From: Chloroflexota bacterium | GTDB lineage: Bacteria > Chloroflexota > Anaerolineae > J036 > Brachytrichaceae | Length of the DNA: 61,407 nucleotides | NCBI GenBank assembly: GCA_030550095.1 | Contig: JAUQQA010000012.1 | Location: 1-61,407, forward strand | Direction of reading: 5' to 3' | In this document: piece by piece, positions 1-7,819 of the stretch | Position numbering within the stretch: the first letter of the stretch is position 1 | Layout: every line of letters starts with the position of its first letter | Notes under the pieces: generated by a model | The model's database searches: none | Seen by the model: the letters and a program-made list of their open reading frames with translations, nothing else | What the model was told of the DNA's origin: nothing | Position numbers and translations under genes: made by a program

Positions 1-2
1 GC

Positions 3-647
3 CTCATCCCCTCAGGGCGAGCGACGCGCGGGCAAGTGTTCGCCATTCTCGGCATCTTAGCGACAGCAGCGCTCGCTGTGGCAGCCTATCTCGGCTTGCC
101 TGTGCTGATCATGGCGCTGATCGGCCTCGCCATCGCGCTCGCATACTCCGCCGAGCCGATCCGCTTAAAGAAGAACGGCTGGCTAGGCAACCTCGCCATT
201 GGGCTGACCTATGAGACCTGCGCTTGGATCGCAGGTCATCTCACCTTCGACCCCGAGCTGCGCTCGCCCACCGCGATGCAGAGCTTCACGCTCGCGCTGA
301 TCTACGGCTTAGGCGTGGTGGGCACGATGATCATCAACGACTTCAAGAGCGTCGCGGGCGACCGCAAGATGGGCATCCGCACCATCCCCGTGATGTTTGG
401 CGAATCAAACGCAGCGCGCATCGGGGTAGTGATCATCAACGCAGCGCAACTTGTCGCAATCGGTGCGCAACTTGCCTGGGGACGCTGGATTCCTGCGGGG
501 ATTTGCTTCCTGTTGCTGCTTGCGCAATTGCGCGTGCAAGCCCAGCTCATCCGCGAGCCAACGCAACCAATGGCGGTGCGCTACAACCTCGTGGGCATTC
601 CACCTTACACATGGGCGATGCTCGTCTCAGCGATTGGTTTGGGCTGA
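3..647 (+). CDS. bchG: (Bacterio)chlorophyll synthase, 5'-truncated
   Basis: This is the C-terminal part of a UbiA-family prenyltransferase that attaches a phytyl or geranylgeranyl tail to (bacterio)chlorophyllide in the membrane. The frame is open to the left edge of the window, so the GTG at 36 is internal and the true start lies outside. The diagnostic signature is the second aspartate-rich loop, NDFKSVAGDRKMGIRTIPV, close to the NDFK-x-x-x-GDR motif of BchG/ChlG. The segment AYSAEPIRLKKNGWLGN also matches that family. Several hydrophobic helices alternate with short loops. The gene implies a phototrophic host or one of recent phototrophic ancestry. It overlaps the convergent gene downstream by 21 nt. 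Another UbiA prenyltransferase is possible but less likely. Confidence 0.85.
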   Translation, partial: LIPSGRATRGQVFAILGILATAALAVAAYLGLPVLIMALIGLAIALAYSAEPIRLKKNGWLGNLAIGLTYETCAWIAGHLTFDPELRSPTAMQSFTLALIYGLGVVGTMIINDFKSVAGDRKMGIRTIPVMFGESNAARIGVVIINAAQLVAIGAQLAWGRWIPAGICFLLLLAQLRVQAQLIREPTQPMAVRYNLVGIPPYTWAMLVSAIGLG

Positions 648-950
648 TGCTTGCTGCGCCAACCAAGCCTCGCGCGTGACGAATTCGCCGCCGGTGATTT
701 CGCGGCTCAGTTCGTGGTAAGCGCCATCGAAGCGAAGCACGATCTCCACGCGCCCGTAGCAGCGGTTATCCACCACCACCTTGCGCACAAAGAGCGTGCC
801 GTCGTCGTCCAAACTGAGCTCGTTGTGCTTGTGAATGCGCACGCGCGTGATCGCGCCGCACTTGTGCCCACGCACGTAGTAGATCAGCGCGTCAGGGTCA
901 TCGTCGGGTGAGCGCGGCTTGCCGCCAAGGATGCGCTTTAACCACTGCAT
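627..950 (-). CDS. Conserved hypothetical protein, 107 aa
   Basis: A small soluble protein of unknown function. It has a basic N-terminus (MQWLKRILGGK), an acidic stretch, and then a core rich in beta-strand-forming residues with two cysteines (at HKCGAI and DNRCYG). It reads as a compact beta domain, and no catalytic motif is visible. Its 3' end overlaps the end of bchG by 21 nt in convergent orientation. The start ATG lies 33 nt beyond the stop of menG on the same strand, so it probably follows menG in one transcript. Codon use matches its neighbours. No family name can be given from the sequence alone. Confidence 0.6.
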   Translation of the reverse strand: MQWLKRILGGKPRSPDDDPDALIYYVRGHKCGAITRVRIHKHNELSLDDDGTLFVRKVVVDNRCYGRVEIVLRFDGAYHELSREITGGEFVTREAWLAQQASAQTNR

Positions 951-983
951 GGCGCCTCAAAGTATCACGCCACAGGCGCTCGT

Positions 984-1703
984 TCAAACAACGCCCACGT
1001 GGATCGCCATCGTGCCTAAGCCAAGCAAGCGATAATGCACTGCTCGGAAGCCCGCCGCCAGCATCTTTTGGCGCAGCGGCTCCGCTGCAGGAAACCGCGC
1101 CAGCGATTGCGGCAGATAGGCATAGGCCTGCAAGTCGCCCGCGACGGCACCGCCGATCAGCGGCACGATGCGCCCGAAGTACACCCAAAACAGCTCGCGG
1201 AAGAGGGGCGTCTGCGGGTGCGTGATCTCCATGCATACCACGCGCCCGCCAGGTCTCACCACGCGGCGCATCTCGCGCAGCGCCAGCTCAAGGTTCACCA
1301 CGTTGCGCAGCAGAAAGGCATTCGTGCAGCCATCGAAGGCGTGATCGGGGAAGGGCAGCGCCAATGCATCGCCCACAGCCCACGTCACGTGGTGCTCCGC
1401 GCGCGCTTGGGCTTTGCGCACGCCCTCGCGCAGGATGACTTCGGAGAAATCCATCGCCACCACGTGTGCCTGTGGGTAAACCTCGCGCACGGCAAACGCG
1501 AGATCGCCCGTGCCGGTGGCGAGATCGAGCACGCAGGCGCGCCCGTCGAGTTGTAACGCGCGCGCTGCAGCGCGCCGCCACGCCTGATCGCGCCCAGCGG
1601 TCATCAGGTGGTTCATCAGGTCGTAGCGGCGCGTGATGCGCCCGAACATGGCGCGGATGCGCTGGGCACGTTCGCGCTCAGCAGGGGCGAGCGGCAACGG
1701 CAT
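984..1703 (-). CDS. menG: Demethylmenaquinone methyltransferase (MenG/UbiE)
   Basis: A 239-residue class I SAM-dependent methyltransferase that would carry out the last step of menaquinone synthesis, C-methylation of demethylmenaquinone. The N-terminal FGRITRRYDLMNHLMTAGRDQAWRR matches the UbiE/MenG signature (shown here as its separate blocks RYDLMNHLMT and D-x-x-WRR). Motif I is LDLATGTGDLA, followed by the acidic MDFSEVIL and the post-motif GCTNAFLLRNV, close to the family's AFGLRNV. Length is typical. It sits 6 nt from the HtrA gene upstream on the same strand and probably shares its transcript. Menaquinone is the usual quinone of Chloroflexota, so MenG is preferred over UbiE. Confidence 0.88.
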   Translation of the reverse strand: MPLPLAPAERERAQRIRAMFGRITRRYDLMNHLMTAGRDQAWRRAAARALQLDGRACVLDLATGTGDLAFAVREVYPQAHVVAMDFSEVILREGVRKAQARAEHHVTWAVGDALALPFPDHAFDGCTNAFLLRNVVNLELALREMRRVVRPGGRVVCMEITHPQTPLFRELFWVYFGRIVPLIGGAVAGDLQAYAYLPQSLARFPAAEPLRQKMLAAGFRAVHYRLLGLGTMAIHVGVV

Positions 1704-1709
1704 GGTGCT

Positions 1710-2969
1710 TTACTCTGGCTGCGGGCGTTCGCCAAGCGTCACTTGCAAATCCAGCTCACGCCTCTCGCGCCAAACGGTGATCGTCACGCGGTCGCCGGGC
1801 TTGTAGTTGGCGACGAGGCGCGAGATGAGCTGTTCGTAATCGCGGATCGGCTGCCCGTCGAAGGCGATGATCACATCGCCAGGGACGACGATGTTGCCGC
1901 GCGCGTCCAACTGCGCGCCGCGCATGCCCGCGCGCGCCACAGGTCCGCCGCGCTGCACGCCAAGCACCATCACGCCGTCCTTCAGCGGAATGCCGAGGGT
2001 CTCGGCGACTTCGTTCACGCGCACCGCGCCCTGGATGCCCAAGAAGGGATACCGCACGCGCCCTTCCTCGCGCAGCGCCTTCACCACGCGCCGCACCGTG
2101 TTCGAGGGCACCGCGAAGCCGATGCCGCTGTTCACGGGTTGCCCCAAAGCCGTCTGCCCCGCTGCGCGGATCGCCGTGTTCACGCCGATCACGCGCCCGC
2201 GAAGGTCGAGCAACGGACCGCCGGAGTTGCCCGGGTTGATCGCCGCGTCGGTTTGGATGATGTCTGGGTTGGCGAAGCTGCCGCCGCTGCCGCCTTCAGA
2301 GAGTGTGCGCCCCTTCGCACTCACGATGCCAAGCGTCATCGTGCCCGCTAGCCCGAAGGGATTGCCGATCGCGACCACACGCTGCCCGACGCGCACCTCG
2401 TCCGAGTCTGCCAGTTCTAGGTAAGGCAGCCCCGTGCGCGGCACCTTGAGCAGCGCGAGATCGCTGTAGGGGTCGCGCCCGACCAGCTCCGCGCGCATGC
2501 GCTCGCCATCGGCGAACGTGACATCAATGCGATCCGCGCCCTCGACCACATGGTTGTTGGTGACGATATAGCCGTCGGGGTCAATCACGAACCCCGAGCC
2601 AGTCCCACCACCAAAGCCGCCGCGATTGACTGTGATGAACACCACAGCAGGGTTGGCTCGTTCGTAGAGGTTGACCAAAGCTTGGTCCTCGCGGTCAAGT
2701 GCGGCGAACGCGCTCTCGGGGAGCGGGGTTGCCGTCGGGCTTGGGGTGGAGAAAGCGCGCACCGCGGGCGCTGCGGTTTGGCGACTGGTCTCGCGCGTAG
2801 CGCTGTCTGGTGCTGCATCGGTCGCCAGCGCAGTAACCACGAGTTCCGCAGCTTGCCGTGCGCGCTCGCGCGCCTCGCTTGCCAGGTTAGAGAGTTGCTC
2901 AGCGGTACACCCTGCCGTCGCCAGCAAGGCGCTCGCCAAGATCGCGGTGAGCCAAGTTCGTGCTCGCAT
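1710..2969 (-). CDS. HtrA/Deg-type serine protease lipoprotein with PDZ domain
   Basis: A trypsin-fold quality-control protease at the cell surface. An N-terminal hydrophobic segment ends in a lipobox-like TAGC, so Cys21 would be lipidated. A Ser/Thr/Pro-rich linker follows, then the protease domain with catalytic His140 (TNNHVVEG), Asp170 (SDLALLKV) and Ser249 (GNSGGPLL), and then one PDZ domain (about residues 325-415) with an LGI substrate-binding loop. The start at 2969 is chosen because it begins the signal peptide directly. An in-frame start at 3005 would add 12 residues before it. The gene is divergent from the ResB-like gene. Family members degrade or refold damaged exported proteins. 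Confidence 0.88.
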   Translation of the reverse strand: MRARTWLTAILASALLATAGCTAEQLSNLASEARERARQAAELVVTALATDAAPDSATRETSRQTAAPAVRAFSTPSPTATPLPESAFAALDREDQALVNLYERANPAVVFITVNRGGFGGGTGSGFVIDPDGYIVTNNHVVEGADRIDVTFADGERMRAELVGRDPYSDLALLKVPRTGLPYLELADSDEVRVGQRVVAIGNPFGLAGTMTLGIVSAKGRTLSEGGSGGSFANPDIIQTDAAINPGNSGGPLLDLRGRVIGVNTAIRAAGQTALGQPVNSGIGFAVPSNTVRRVVKALREEGRVRYPFLGIQGAVRVNEVAETLGIPLKDGVMVLGVQRGGPVARAGMRGAQLDARGNIVVPGDVIIAFDGQPIRDYEQLISRLVANYKPGDRVTITVWRERRELDLQVTLGERPQPE

Positions 2970-3081
2970 GATGATAACCCTCACGTTACAATCGCCGTGT
3001 CTCACACCGCGCGATTAGATAGCATTGTTGTGTAGATCGTATGTTGGAGAGGTTAACCGTAGCTGATAGGGGGCTTGAACC

Positions 3082-4374
3082 ATGCAGATAAGCGCGGCGC
3101 AGCAGCACGATCCACTTGAAGAGCGCGACCTCTGGCGGGCAGTGTGGCAGGTCCTCAGTGGCAACGCGCTCTTCGCGGCGGTGCTGTTTGTGGTCGCGCT
3201 CGGTTTAGTGGCAAGGGCGACACTGCCGCAAATGCCCACGTTGGGCACCGAGGACCCGATCGCTTACAGCCGTTGGGTCGCGGCGTCGCGCCAACAATTT
3301 GGTGAGTTCCACGACGTGCTCACTGCGCTCGGGCTGAACCATGTGATGCAAGCGCGTTGGTGGCTGTTGGCGCTTGCGCTTGCGCTTGTGCTCGCGCTGT
3401 TGCGCCTCATCGAAGCGCTGGCGTGGACAATCTGGGTGCGGCGCAGCGCAGCGTTGCTCGACGAGGTGCGCCTTGCCGTGGCGCACACGCCCATGCCACC
3501 TGAGGCGCTAAGCCTCTGGTTGCGCAACCAGGGCTTGCGCGTGCGTGCCCACAGCGATCATGCCCTCACCGCAACAAGCCGATGGCAAGCTGACGTTGCC
3601 GCCGCGCTCCTTCACGGCGGCGTGGCGCTCCTGTGTGGTGCGCTGCTTGTGGACGCGCGCTGGGGCTGGATCGCGGGTGAGCGCAGTCTCATTGCAGGTG
3701 CGCCGCTGCGGCTGCCCGACCAACGCACGTTGACGCTGAGCAGCGCCGATGAGGCAACCTATCAGCTCACGCTGGAGCCACCAGGCGAAACGCGCGTGCT
3801 GCGCAAAGGCGAGCGCGGAACGCTCGGAGGGATCGGCGTTCGTATCGCGCGCGCGGTCGAGGGGTATCGCGTTAGCGCTGAGCGCGCCGGACAAGCACTT
3901 AACCTTCGCGCCTCGAACCTTGCACAGCCCAGCACCGAGGTGCGCGTGGTGCTCGACGAAGAGGGGCAGGAACAATTCCTCGCCTTGCCCGAGGCGCAAC
4001 TTGCCCTCGCGCTGCGACGCGAAAACGCTAACACGCGCACTGTGCAGGCGTTCGCCATTCCCTCAGGCAACGTGCTCACCACGACGGCGCTCGCGCCCAC
4101 CCTTCAGGTCAACGAGGTGCGTTTCACCTTCCAGCCCGCCCCAGCGATCAGCCTCGAGGCTTGGTTCTTCCCAGGTTTGGCATGGGCGGCGCTCGGTGCG
4201 GGCTTGAGCGCAATCAGCGCGTTGGGGATGTGGCGATGGTCGCGCCAACGGCTAGTGGTGTTGCGCCGCGGCGAATGGCTCGAGATTTATGCGCGGGGTC
4301 GCCGTGTCGGTCCGCTCGCGCGAGCGCTCGCGCGAGAAGCCGAAGCCCTTGCGCGCAACAGCACCTTAGCGTGA
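3082..4374 (+). CDS. ResB-like cytochrome c biogenesis membrane protein
   Basis: A 430-residue protein with hydrophobic segments near residues 28-48, 93-113, 170-190 and 355-378, and a large region of about 165 residues between the third and fourth. This is the topology of ResB/Ccs1, which works with ResC/CcsA to deliver haem to apocytochromes c on the outer face. The segment after helix 3 (HGGVALLCGALL) resembles the family's start of the extracytoplasmic domain. Sequence similarity is weak, so the call rests mainly on topology. No CcsA partner is visible next to it. The last 9 nt overlap the convergent glycoside hydrolase. Confidence 0.5.
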   Translation: MQISAAQQHDPLEERDLWRAVWQVLSGNALFAAVLFVVALGLVARATLPQMPTLGTEDPIAYSRWVAASRQQFGEFHDVLTALGLNHVMQARWWLLALALALVLALLRLIEALAWTIWVRRSAALLDEVRLAVAHTPMPPEALSLWLRNQGLRVRAHSDHALTATSRWQADVAAALLHGGVALLCGALLVDARWGWIAGERSLIAGAPLRLPDQRTLTLSSADEATYQLTLEPPGETRVLRKGERGTLGGIGVRIARAVEGYRVSAERAGQALNLRASNLAQPSTEVRVVLDEEGQEQFLALPEAQLALALRRENANTRTVQAFAIPSGNVLTTTALAPTLQVNEVRFTFQPAPAISLEAWFFPGLAWAALGAGLSAISALGMWRWSRQRLVVLRRGEWLEIYARGRRVGPLARALAREAEALARNSTLA

Positions 4375-5646
4375 TTGACGCACCCGAAGGTAGTCGCGCA
4401 TGGATTCCCACAGCGGCGTGGGCGTGAAATCAGGCTCGACCATGCGGAAGTAGTACCAGCTCTGACTGCGCTCTGCATCCGAGGGGCGTTTGAAAAACCA
4501 CACGCTCATCACGCCGATCCAAGGCCACTCTTGCCGTGCGCGCTCAAAAAGCAACGGCACATAGCGCGCCTGCTGCTCCGGCGAGACGATCCCGTAGCGG
4601 GTGAGGTCGGCGATGGCGGGGTCGTTCGGCGGCGCGTTCCAGTTGACCTCGCTCAGCCAGATCGGCTTGTGGGCGTCACCGTGGCGCACCATGATGTCGC
4701 GCATGAGCATGTGTCGCGCCACGTTGGTCTGCAACGGATCGCGCCGGCGGTCGAAGGGACCACTGAACAGCCCGTAGCCCTGCGCTGCGGCAACGTCGAA
4801 ACAGCGCGCTGCGCCCGCGGCATACATGCGTTCGAGGAAGATCAAGTCGTTGAGTCCGCCGCCGGGATGCCCGCCTCCGTCTTGGGCGATTGTCGGCGCC
4901 AGCGCCGCTGCGATAACCACATTCTGCGGGTCCACCGCCTTCAGTCGCTCATACGCGAGGCACAGCAAGCGCGTGTAGTCCTCGGGGTTAGAACGCTGGT
5001 TGCCCCACTCGGGGTAAATGTTCGGCTCGTTCCAGATTTGCCAGTGGTAGATGCGTCCCTTGTAGCGCCGCGCCAGCACCTCGACGAAATCGGCAAAGTC
5101 GTTGAAGTCCGCTGGCGGCCCAAACTCGCCGAGGTCGGCGTAGCCACGATGCGCCCATGCTGGCGGCGCGCCTACACGTGCGATGATGCGCAACCCGTAG
5201 CGCTCCGCTAGCGCAACGATGTTGTCGTACTTCTCCCACGCGCTGCGGTAAGGCACGTTGCGCCGATCCTCGAAGTCGCCCTTGCCGTGAATCTCGATGT
5301 CGGACCACACAAAAGGCTGGCGGATCCAGCCGAAACCTGCCTCGCGGATCATCTGCAACGTGCGCTCGCGCTTCGCCACCTCGACCTCGCCTTCGAGGAA
5401 CGTGTTGACGCCGAACGGGTTCTCAGGCAGGTGCTGGATCGGCGCATCGGGCGCGAGTTGCAGCGGCGGGCGCGTGAGGTCGAGCGCCATGTTCCACAGC
5501 GCACGAAACTGCGCAGGGCGCTGCTCTTCGCCCGTGAGGTAAAACAGCGCCTCCCCAGGCGCAAACAACGCGACCCCAACCAAGATGCTGACGAGCGAAA
5601 CGACCCATCCTTGCAACAAACGCTTAGCGATCATCGCCATTTGCAA
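4366..5646 (-). CDS. Membrane-anchored clan-A glycoside hydrolase
   Basis: A 426-residue TIM-barrel glycosidase of the GH5/GH39/GH10-like clan A. An N-terminal hydrophobic segment (about residues 12-32) acts as a signal anchor, putting the catalytic domain outside. The probable acid/base Glu is in IWNEPNIYPEW and the probable nucleophile Glu is in IWLSEVNW, both at positions expected for retaining clan-A enzymes. Other barrel landmarks are GFGWIRQPFVW and GLRIIARVG. Substrate cannot be named. It overlaps the ResB-like gene by 9 nt. Its start lies inside the 3' end of the HNH gene (23-nt overlap), so the two are probably translationally coupled. Confidence 0.75.
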   Translation of the reverse strand: MQMAMIAKRLLQGWVVSLVSILVGVALFAPGEALFYLTGEEQRPAQFRALWNMALDLTRPPLQLAPDAPIQHLPENPFGVNTFLEGEVEVAKRERTLQMIREAGFGWIRQPFVWSDIEIHGKGDFEDRRNVPYRSAWEKYDNIVALAERYGLRIIARVGAPPAWAHRGYADLGEFGPPADFNDFADFVEVLARRYKGRIYHWQIWNEPNIYPEWGNQRSNPEDYTRLLCLAYERLKAVDPQNVVIAAALAPTIAQDGGGHPGGGLNDLIFLERMYAAGAARCFDVAAAQGYGLFSGPFDRRRDPLQTNVARHMLMRDIMVRHGDAHKPIWLSEVNWNAPPNDPAIADLTRYGIVSPEQQARYVPLLFERARQEWPWIGVMSVWFFKRPSDAERSQSWYYFRMVEPDFTPTPLWESMRDYLRVRQSR

Positions 5647-6127
5647 GGTACTTGCGCCACGCTTCGTTGGTCGCCATGGTTAGCAACGCCATCGTCCAAA
5701 AGCGCGGGCGATAGGGCTTGCGCAAGAGCTTCATCCCTGCTTCTTCTGGCGTGCGGTTGCCCTTGCGGCGGTTGCAAGAGGCGCAAGCGATCACCACGTT
5801 TTCCCACTCCGTACGACCGCCGCGCGAGCGCGGCAACACGTGGTCAATGGTGAGCTGATCGCGCGGAGGCTGCGCGCCACAGTATTGGCAGGTGTAGTTG
5901 TCGCGCAACAGCAGCGCCTTGCGCGAGAGCGGCAAGGGCAGGTTATGGGGCACACGCACGTAGTAAAGCAGGCGGATTACCAACGGCACAGGGATCACTT
6001 GTTGGGCGCTGCGCAACACTGCGTCGGCTGTCTCGAGCACTTCCGCCCGCTGCGCCATCACTAGATGCAAGGCGCGCGCGACCGACACGACGCTGAGCGG
6101 CTCATACGTCGCGTTGAGCACCAGCAC
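5624..6127 (-). CDS. HNH endonuclease
   Basis: A 167-residue HNH nuclease-fold protein. The zinc-binding pairs are CQYCG and CASCNRRKGNR, and the HNH core is LTIDHVLPRSRGG...WENVV, with His and Asn at the metal-binding positions. The N-terminal LVLNATYEPLSV is typical of a widespread single-copy family found in Chloroflexota, Cyanobacteria and Actinobacteria whose biological role is not established. The start is uncertain. The GTG at 6127 is the first recognised start, and the coding pattern seems to continue a few codons upstream without an ATG. No intein or intron lies nearby, so a homing role is unlikely. Confidence 0.8.
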   Translation of the reverse strand: MLVLNATYEPLSVVSVARALHLVMAQRAEVLETADAVLRSAQQVIPVPLVIRLLYYVRVPHNLPLPLSRKALLLRDNYTCQYCGAQPPRDQLTIDHVLPRSRGGRTEWENVVIACASCNRRKGNRTPEEAGMKLLRKPYRPRFWTMALLTMATNEAWRKYLANGDDR

Positions 6128-6251
6128 ACGACGCGCGGCGACTGGTGCAGCGTCCCGGGCAGCGGTTACTGGTTCCGGTTTCTCGTCTCCTTGAACGGCA
6201 AGCCTGATGACTGCATGAATTGTACCGAAGCAAGGGACTGCGCGAGCGTGC

Positions 6252-6623
6252 TTAGCGCACGTGGAGCCAGCCGAGCACGATGAAGACGATCACCAGCACG
6301 CCCCACACGCCATAGCCGCCCAACACCGCAGGCAGCAGCGCCCAGCCCCACTGCAACGCCAACCACACCGCCCCCACCCACACAAGCGTCGCAATGAGCC
6401 CTGGCACGAGCGCGCGAACGAACATCGCGGCAAGGTGAGGGTCGTAGTTGCCGGTGCCAAAGAGCACCCAAAGTCCCAGCGGGATGTTGATCGGCATCGT
6501 GGCGAGGATCGCTGCAAGCGTGCGCGAGCGCTCGCGCAAGAACGCCACGCCCAAGATGATGAGAATTGAGGCGATCACAGGCAGCGCCTTCTGGAGCTGC
6601 GCCGGCTCAAGGCTGAGTCGCAT
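6252..6623 (-). CDS. Small four-helix membrane protein, 123 aa
   Basis: A hypothetical integral membrane protein with four hydrophobic segments: about residues 13-30, 37-56, 66-90 and 98-120. Charged residues are few and lie in the loops. The MPINIPLGLWVLF segment is the most distinctive part. No transport or enzyme motif is visible. The ATG lacks a Shine-Dalgarno sequence, but a TACAAT box (minus strand, 6635-6640) ends 11 nt upstream. That suggests a near-leaderless transcript from a promoter placed back to back with the next, rightward gene. Function unknown. Confidence 0.6.
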   Translation of the reverse strand: MRLSLEPAQLQKALPVIASILIILGVAFLRERSRTLAAILATMPINIPLGLWVLFGTGNYDPHLAAMFVRALVPGLIATLVWVGAVWLALQWGWALLPAVLGGYGVWGVLVIVFIVLGWLHVR

Positions 6624-6634
6624 AGCGGCGCAAA

Positions 6635-6651
6635 ATTGTAGGCGCTAGAAT
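6635..6651. promoter_or_regulatory. Divergent pair of -10 boxes
   Basis: Minus strand TACAAT at 6635-6640 ends 11 nt before the start of the leftward membrane protein. Plus strand TAGAAT at 6646-6651 ends 13 nt before the start of the rightward lipoprotein. No clear -35 boxes are seen. The assignment rests on position and on the same arrangement elsewhere in the window. Confidence 0.4.
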
Positions 6652-6664
6652 CCGACCGCGAGAG

Positions 6665-7063
6665 ATGAGCAGGATGCGCTGGCTAGGGTTTATCGCGCTT
6701 GCGTTTGGGCTACTCGCTTGCCAAGCCGCAGGCGGTGAAGCCACATCTGCGCCCGAGCGCGTCATCACGCGCTATCTGGAGGCGCGGGTGCGCGGCGATG
6801 TGGACGCGATGGTGCGCCTCTCCTGCGCCGATTGGGAGCTGCGCGCGCGCAACGAAGCTGCCTCGCTGCGCAACGTCGAGGTCAAGCTGGAGGGGCTCCA
6901 GTGCGCCACCACGACACGCGAGGCTGCCCAAGCGCTTGTGCGCTGCACGGGCAAGATTGTGGCGAACTACAACGGCGAGCTGCGCGACTTTGATCTCTCG
7001 CTGCGGGACTTTCGGCTTGTGCAGCAAGGCGGCGAGTGGCTGATGTGCGGTTACAGCGAGTGA
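6665..7063 (+). CDS. Small lipoprotein with NTF2-like domain
   Basis: A 132-residue secreted lipoprotein. The signal peptide ends in LLACQ, giving a lipidated cysteine at residue 19. The mature part begins with a helix, VITRYLEARVRGDVDAMVRLSCADWE, shown here only as the pattern RYLEA-x-x-x-GD-x-DAM. This pattern is common in SnoaL/NTF2-fold proteins and is followed by beta-rich sequence ending in EWLMCGYSE. Four cysteines in the mature part may form disulphides. No enzymatic residues can be named. It stands alone, with a possible promoter just upstream and the palindrome-rich region downstream. Confidence 0.6.
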   Translation: MSRMRWLGFIALAFGLLACQAAGGEATSAPERVITRYLEARVRGDVDAMVRLSCADWELRARNEAASLRNVEVKLEGLQCATTTREAAQALVRCTGKIVANYNGELRDFDLSLRDFRLVQQGGEWLMCGYSE

Positions 7064-7084
7064 TCGGTTTTTCCTTCGCTGTAC

Positions 7085-7130
7085 ATGCACATGCCCTGTA
7101 AGGTGCGTTTCCCTTACAGGGCATGTGCAT
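7085..7130. repeat. 19-bp perfect inverted repeat
   Basis: The left arm 7085-7103 (ATGCACATGCCCTGTAAGG) is the exact reverse complement of the right arm 7112-7130, separated by an 8-nt loop. The stem is too long and lacks a T-run on either side, so it is not a standard intrinsic terminator. It follows the lipoprotein stop by 21 nt and could protect that mRNA's 3' end or mark a separate RNA or repeat element. Confidence 0.85.
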
Positions 7131-7207
7131 CACGAGAAGAGGAGAGAAGATGCGACCACACCCGCCGCGTGCTGCCGACTGCTCACGCAGCCACGACCCA
7201 CTTTCCC

Positions 7208-7245
7208 TGCCTGCAGAGCCACCGCTTTCCGTACTCTGCAAGGCA
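7208..7245. repeat. Imperfect inverted repeat, 11-bp stem
   Basis: TGCCTGCAGAG (7208-7218) pairs with CTCTGCAAGGCA (7234-7245), with one bulged A and a 15-nt loop. It is directly followed by the perfect palindrome TAGCCGGCTA (7246-7255). Confidence 0.7.
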
Positions 7246-7303
7246 TAGCCGGCTATTCTGCGTGCAGTCTAACGCCTCTTTTTCCCGCTGTCACTCTGCA
7301 CAA

Positions 7304-7346
7304 GACCAGGGCACGACCTGGTCGCCTGACTAGTTTCGAGACTAGT
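7304..7346. repeat. Two tandem short hairpins
   Basis: GACCAGG (7304-7310) pairs with CCTGGTC (7317-7323) across a 6-nt loop. ACTAGT (7329-7334) is repeated at 7341-7346 across the 6-nt loop TTCGAG. The two units have the same loop length and are 5 nt apart. Confidence 0.65.
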
Positions 7347-7396
7347 GACGGGTAGGGTGAAAAAACGGGTTGATTCTTCTACACTCGCGGCAAGCC

Positions 7397-7819
7397 ATGA
7401 TTGCCCAGGCGCCGGCTCGGGTGCTGATCGCAGACGACCAACAGAAAGTGCGTTCGGCGCTGCGCTTACTGATAGACCAAGAACTCGCGTTTTGTGTGGT
7501 AGGGGAGGCCAACAACGCCGAAGCGCTGCGGCAAATCGCCGCGCAGGTGATGCCGCATATCGTGTTGTTGGATTGGGAGCTGCCCGGCTTGCCGCTGAAC
7601 GGTGGGCGACTTGCGCTCGTGCGCCAAGCGGCTCCCGACGCTTGGGTGATCGCGATGAGCGGGCGACCTGAGGCGCGCCAACAAGCCCTCGCCGAGGGCG
7701 CTGATGGCTTCGTGAGCAAGATCGAGCCTTCCGAGGCGGTGCTGAGGGCGCTATACTCCGCCTACGAAAGGCTCCATGACCCTCATCGCCTTGCAGCTCA
7801 ACCTCATCGAGCTGTTTGA
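7397..7819 (+). CDS. Receiver-only response regulator
   Basis: A 140-residue CheY-like receiver domain without an output domain. The acidic pair is Asp13/Asp14 (IADDQ), the phospho-acceptor is Asp59 (VLLDWELPG), the Ser/Thr switch is in AMSGR, and the conserved Lys is in GFVSKIEP. The ATG at 7397 is chosen because the receiver strand starts soon after. An in-frame TTG at 7370 would add nine residues. The 3' end overlaps the histidine kinase gene by 44 nt, so the two are probably co-translated partners. With no DNA-binding domain, it must act through protein contacts or as a phosphate relay. Confidence 0.85.
   Translation: MIAQAPARVLIADDQQKVRSALRLLIDQELAFCVVGEANNAEALRQIAAQVMPHIVLLDWELPGLPLNGGRLALVRQAAPDAWVIAMSGRPEARQQALAEGADGFVSKIEPSEAVLRALYSAYERLHDPHRLAAQPHRAV

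Larger units (their letters stand above)
7064..7396. other. Palindrome-rich intergenic region
   Basis: This 333-nt gap has no convincing reading frame and is visibly less GC-rich than the flanking genes. It holds at least five inverted repeats or palindromes (7085-7130, 7208-7245, 7246-7255, 7304-7323 and 7329-7346). The octamer ACTCTGCA occurs twice (7233-7240 and 7293-7300), and TTTCC recurs just before several arms. It ends in a possible -10 box (TACACT, 7380-7385) lying 11 nt before the response regulator ATG. It could encode a structured small RNA, be an array of protein-binding sites, or be a degenerate repeat element. Confidence 0.6.

Noticed and set aside
4375-5211. Long plus-strand frame of 278 codons opposite the glycoside hydrolase
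   Set aside because: Composition rich in Arg, His and Val, no domain, and exactly antisense to a clear enzyme gene. Such mirror frames are common in GC-rich DNA.
7085-7130. Intrinsic terminator of the lipoprotein gene
   Set aside because: The perfect stem lacks a T-run on either strand, so it was reported as an inverted repeat.
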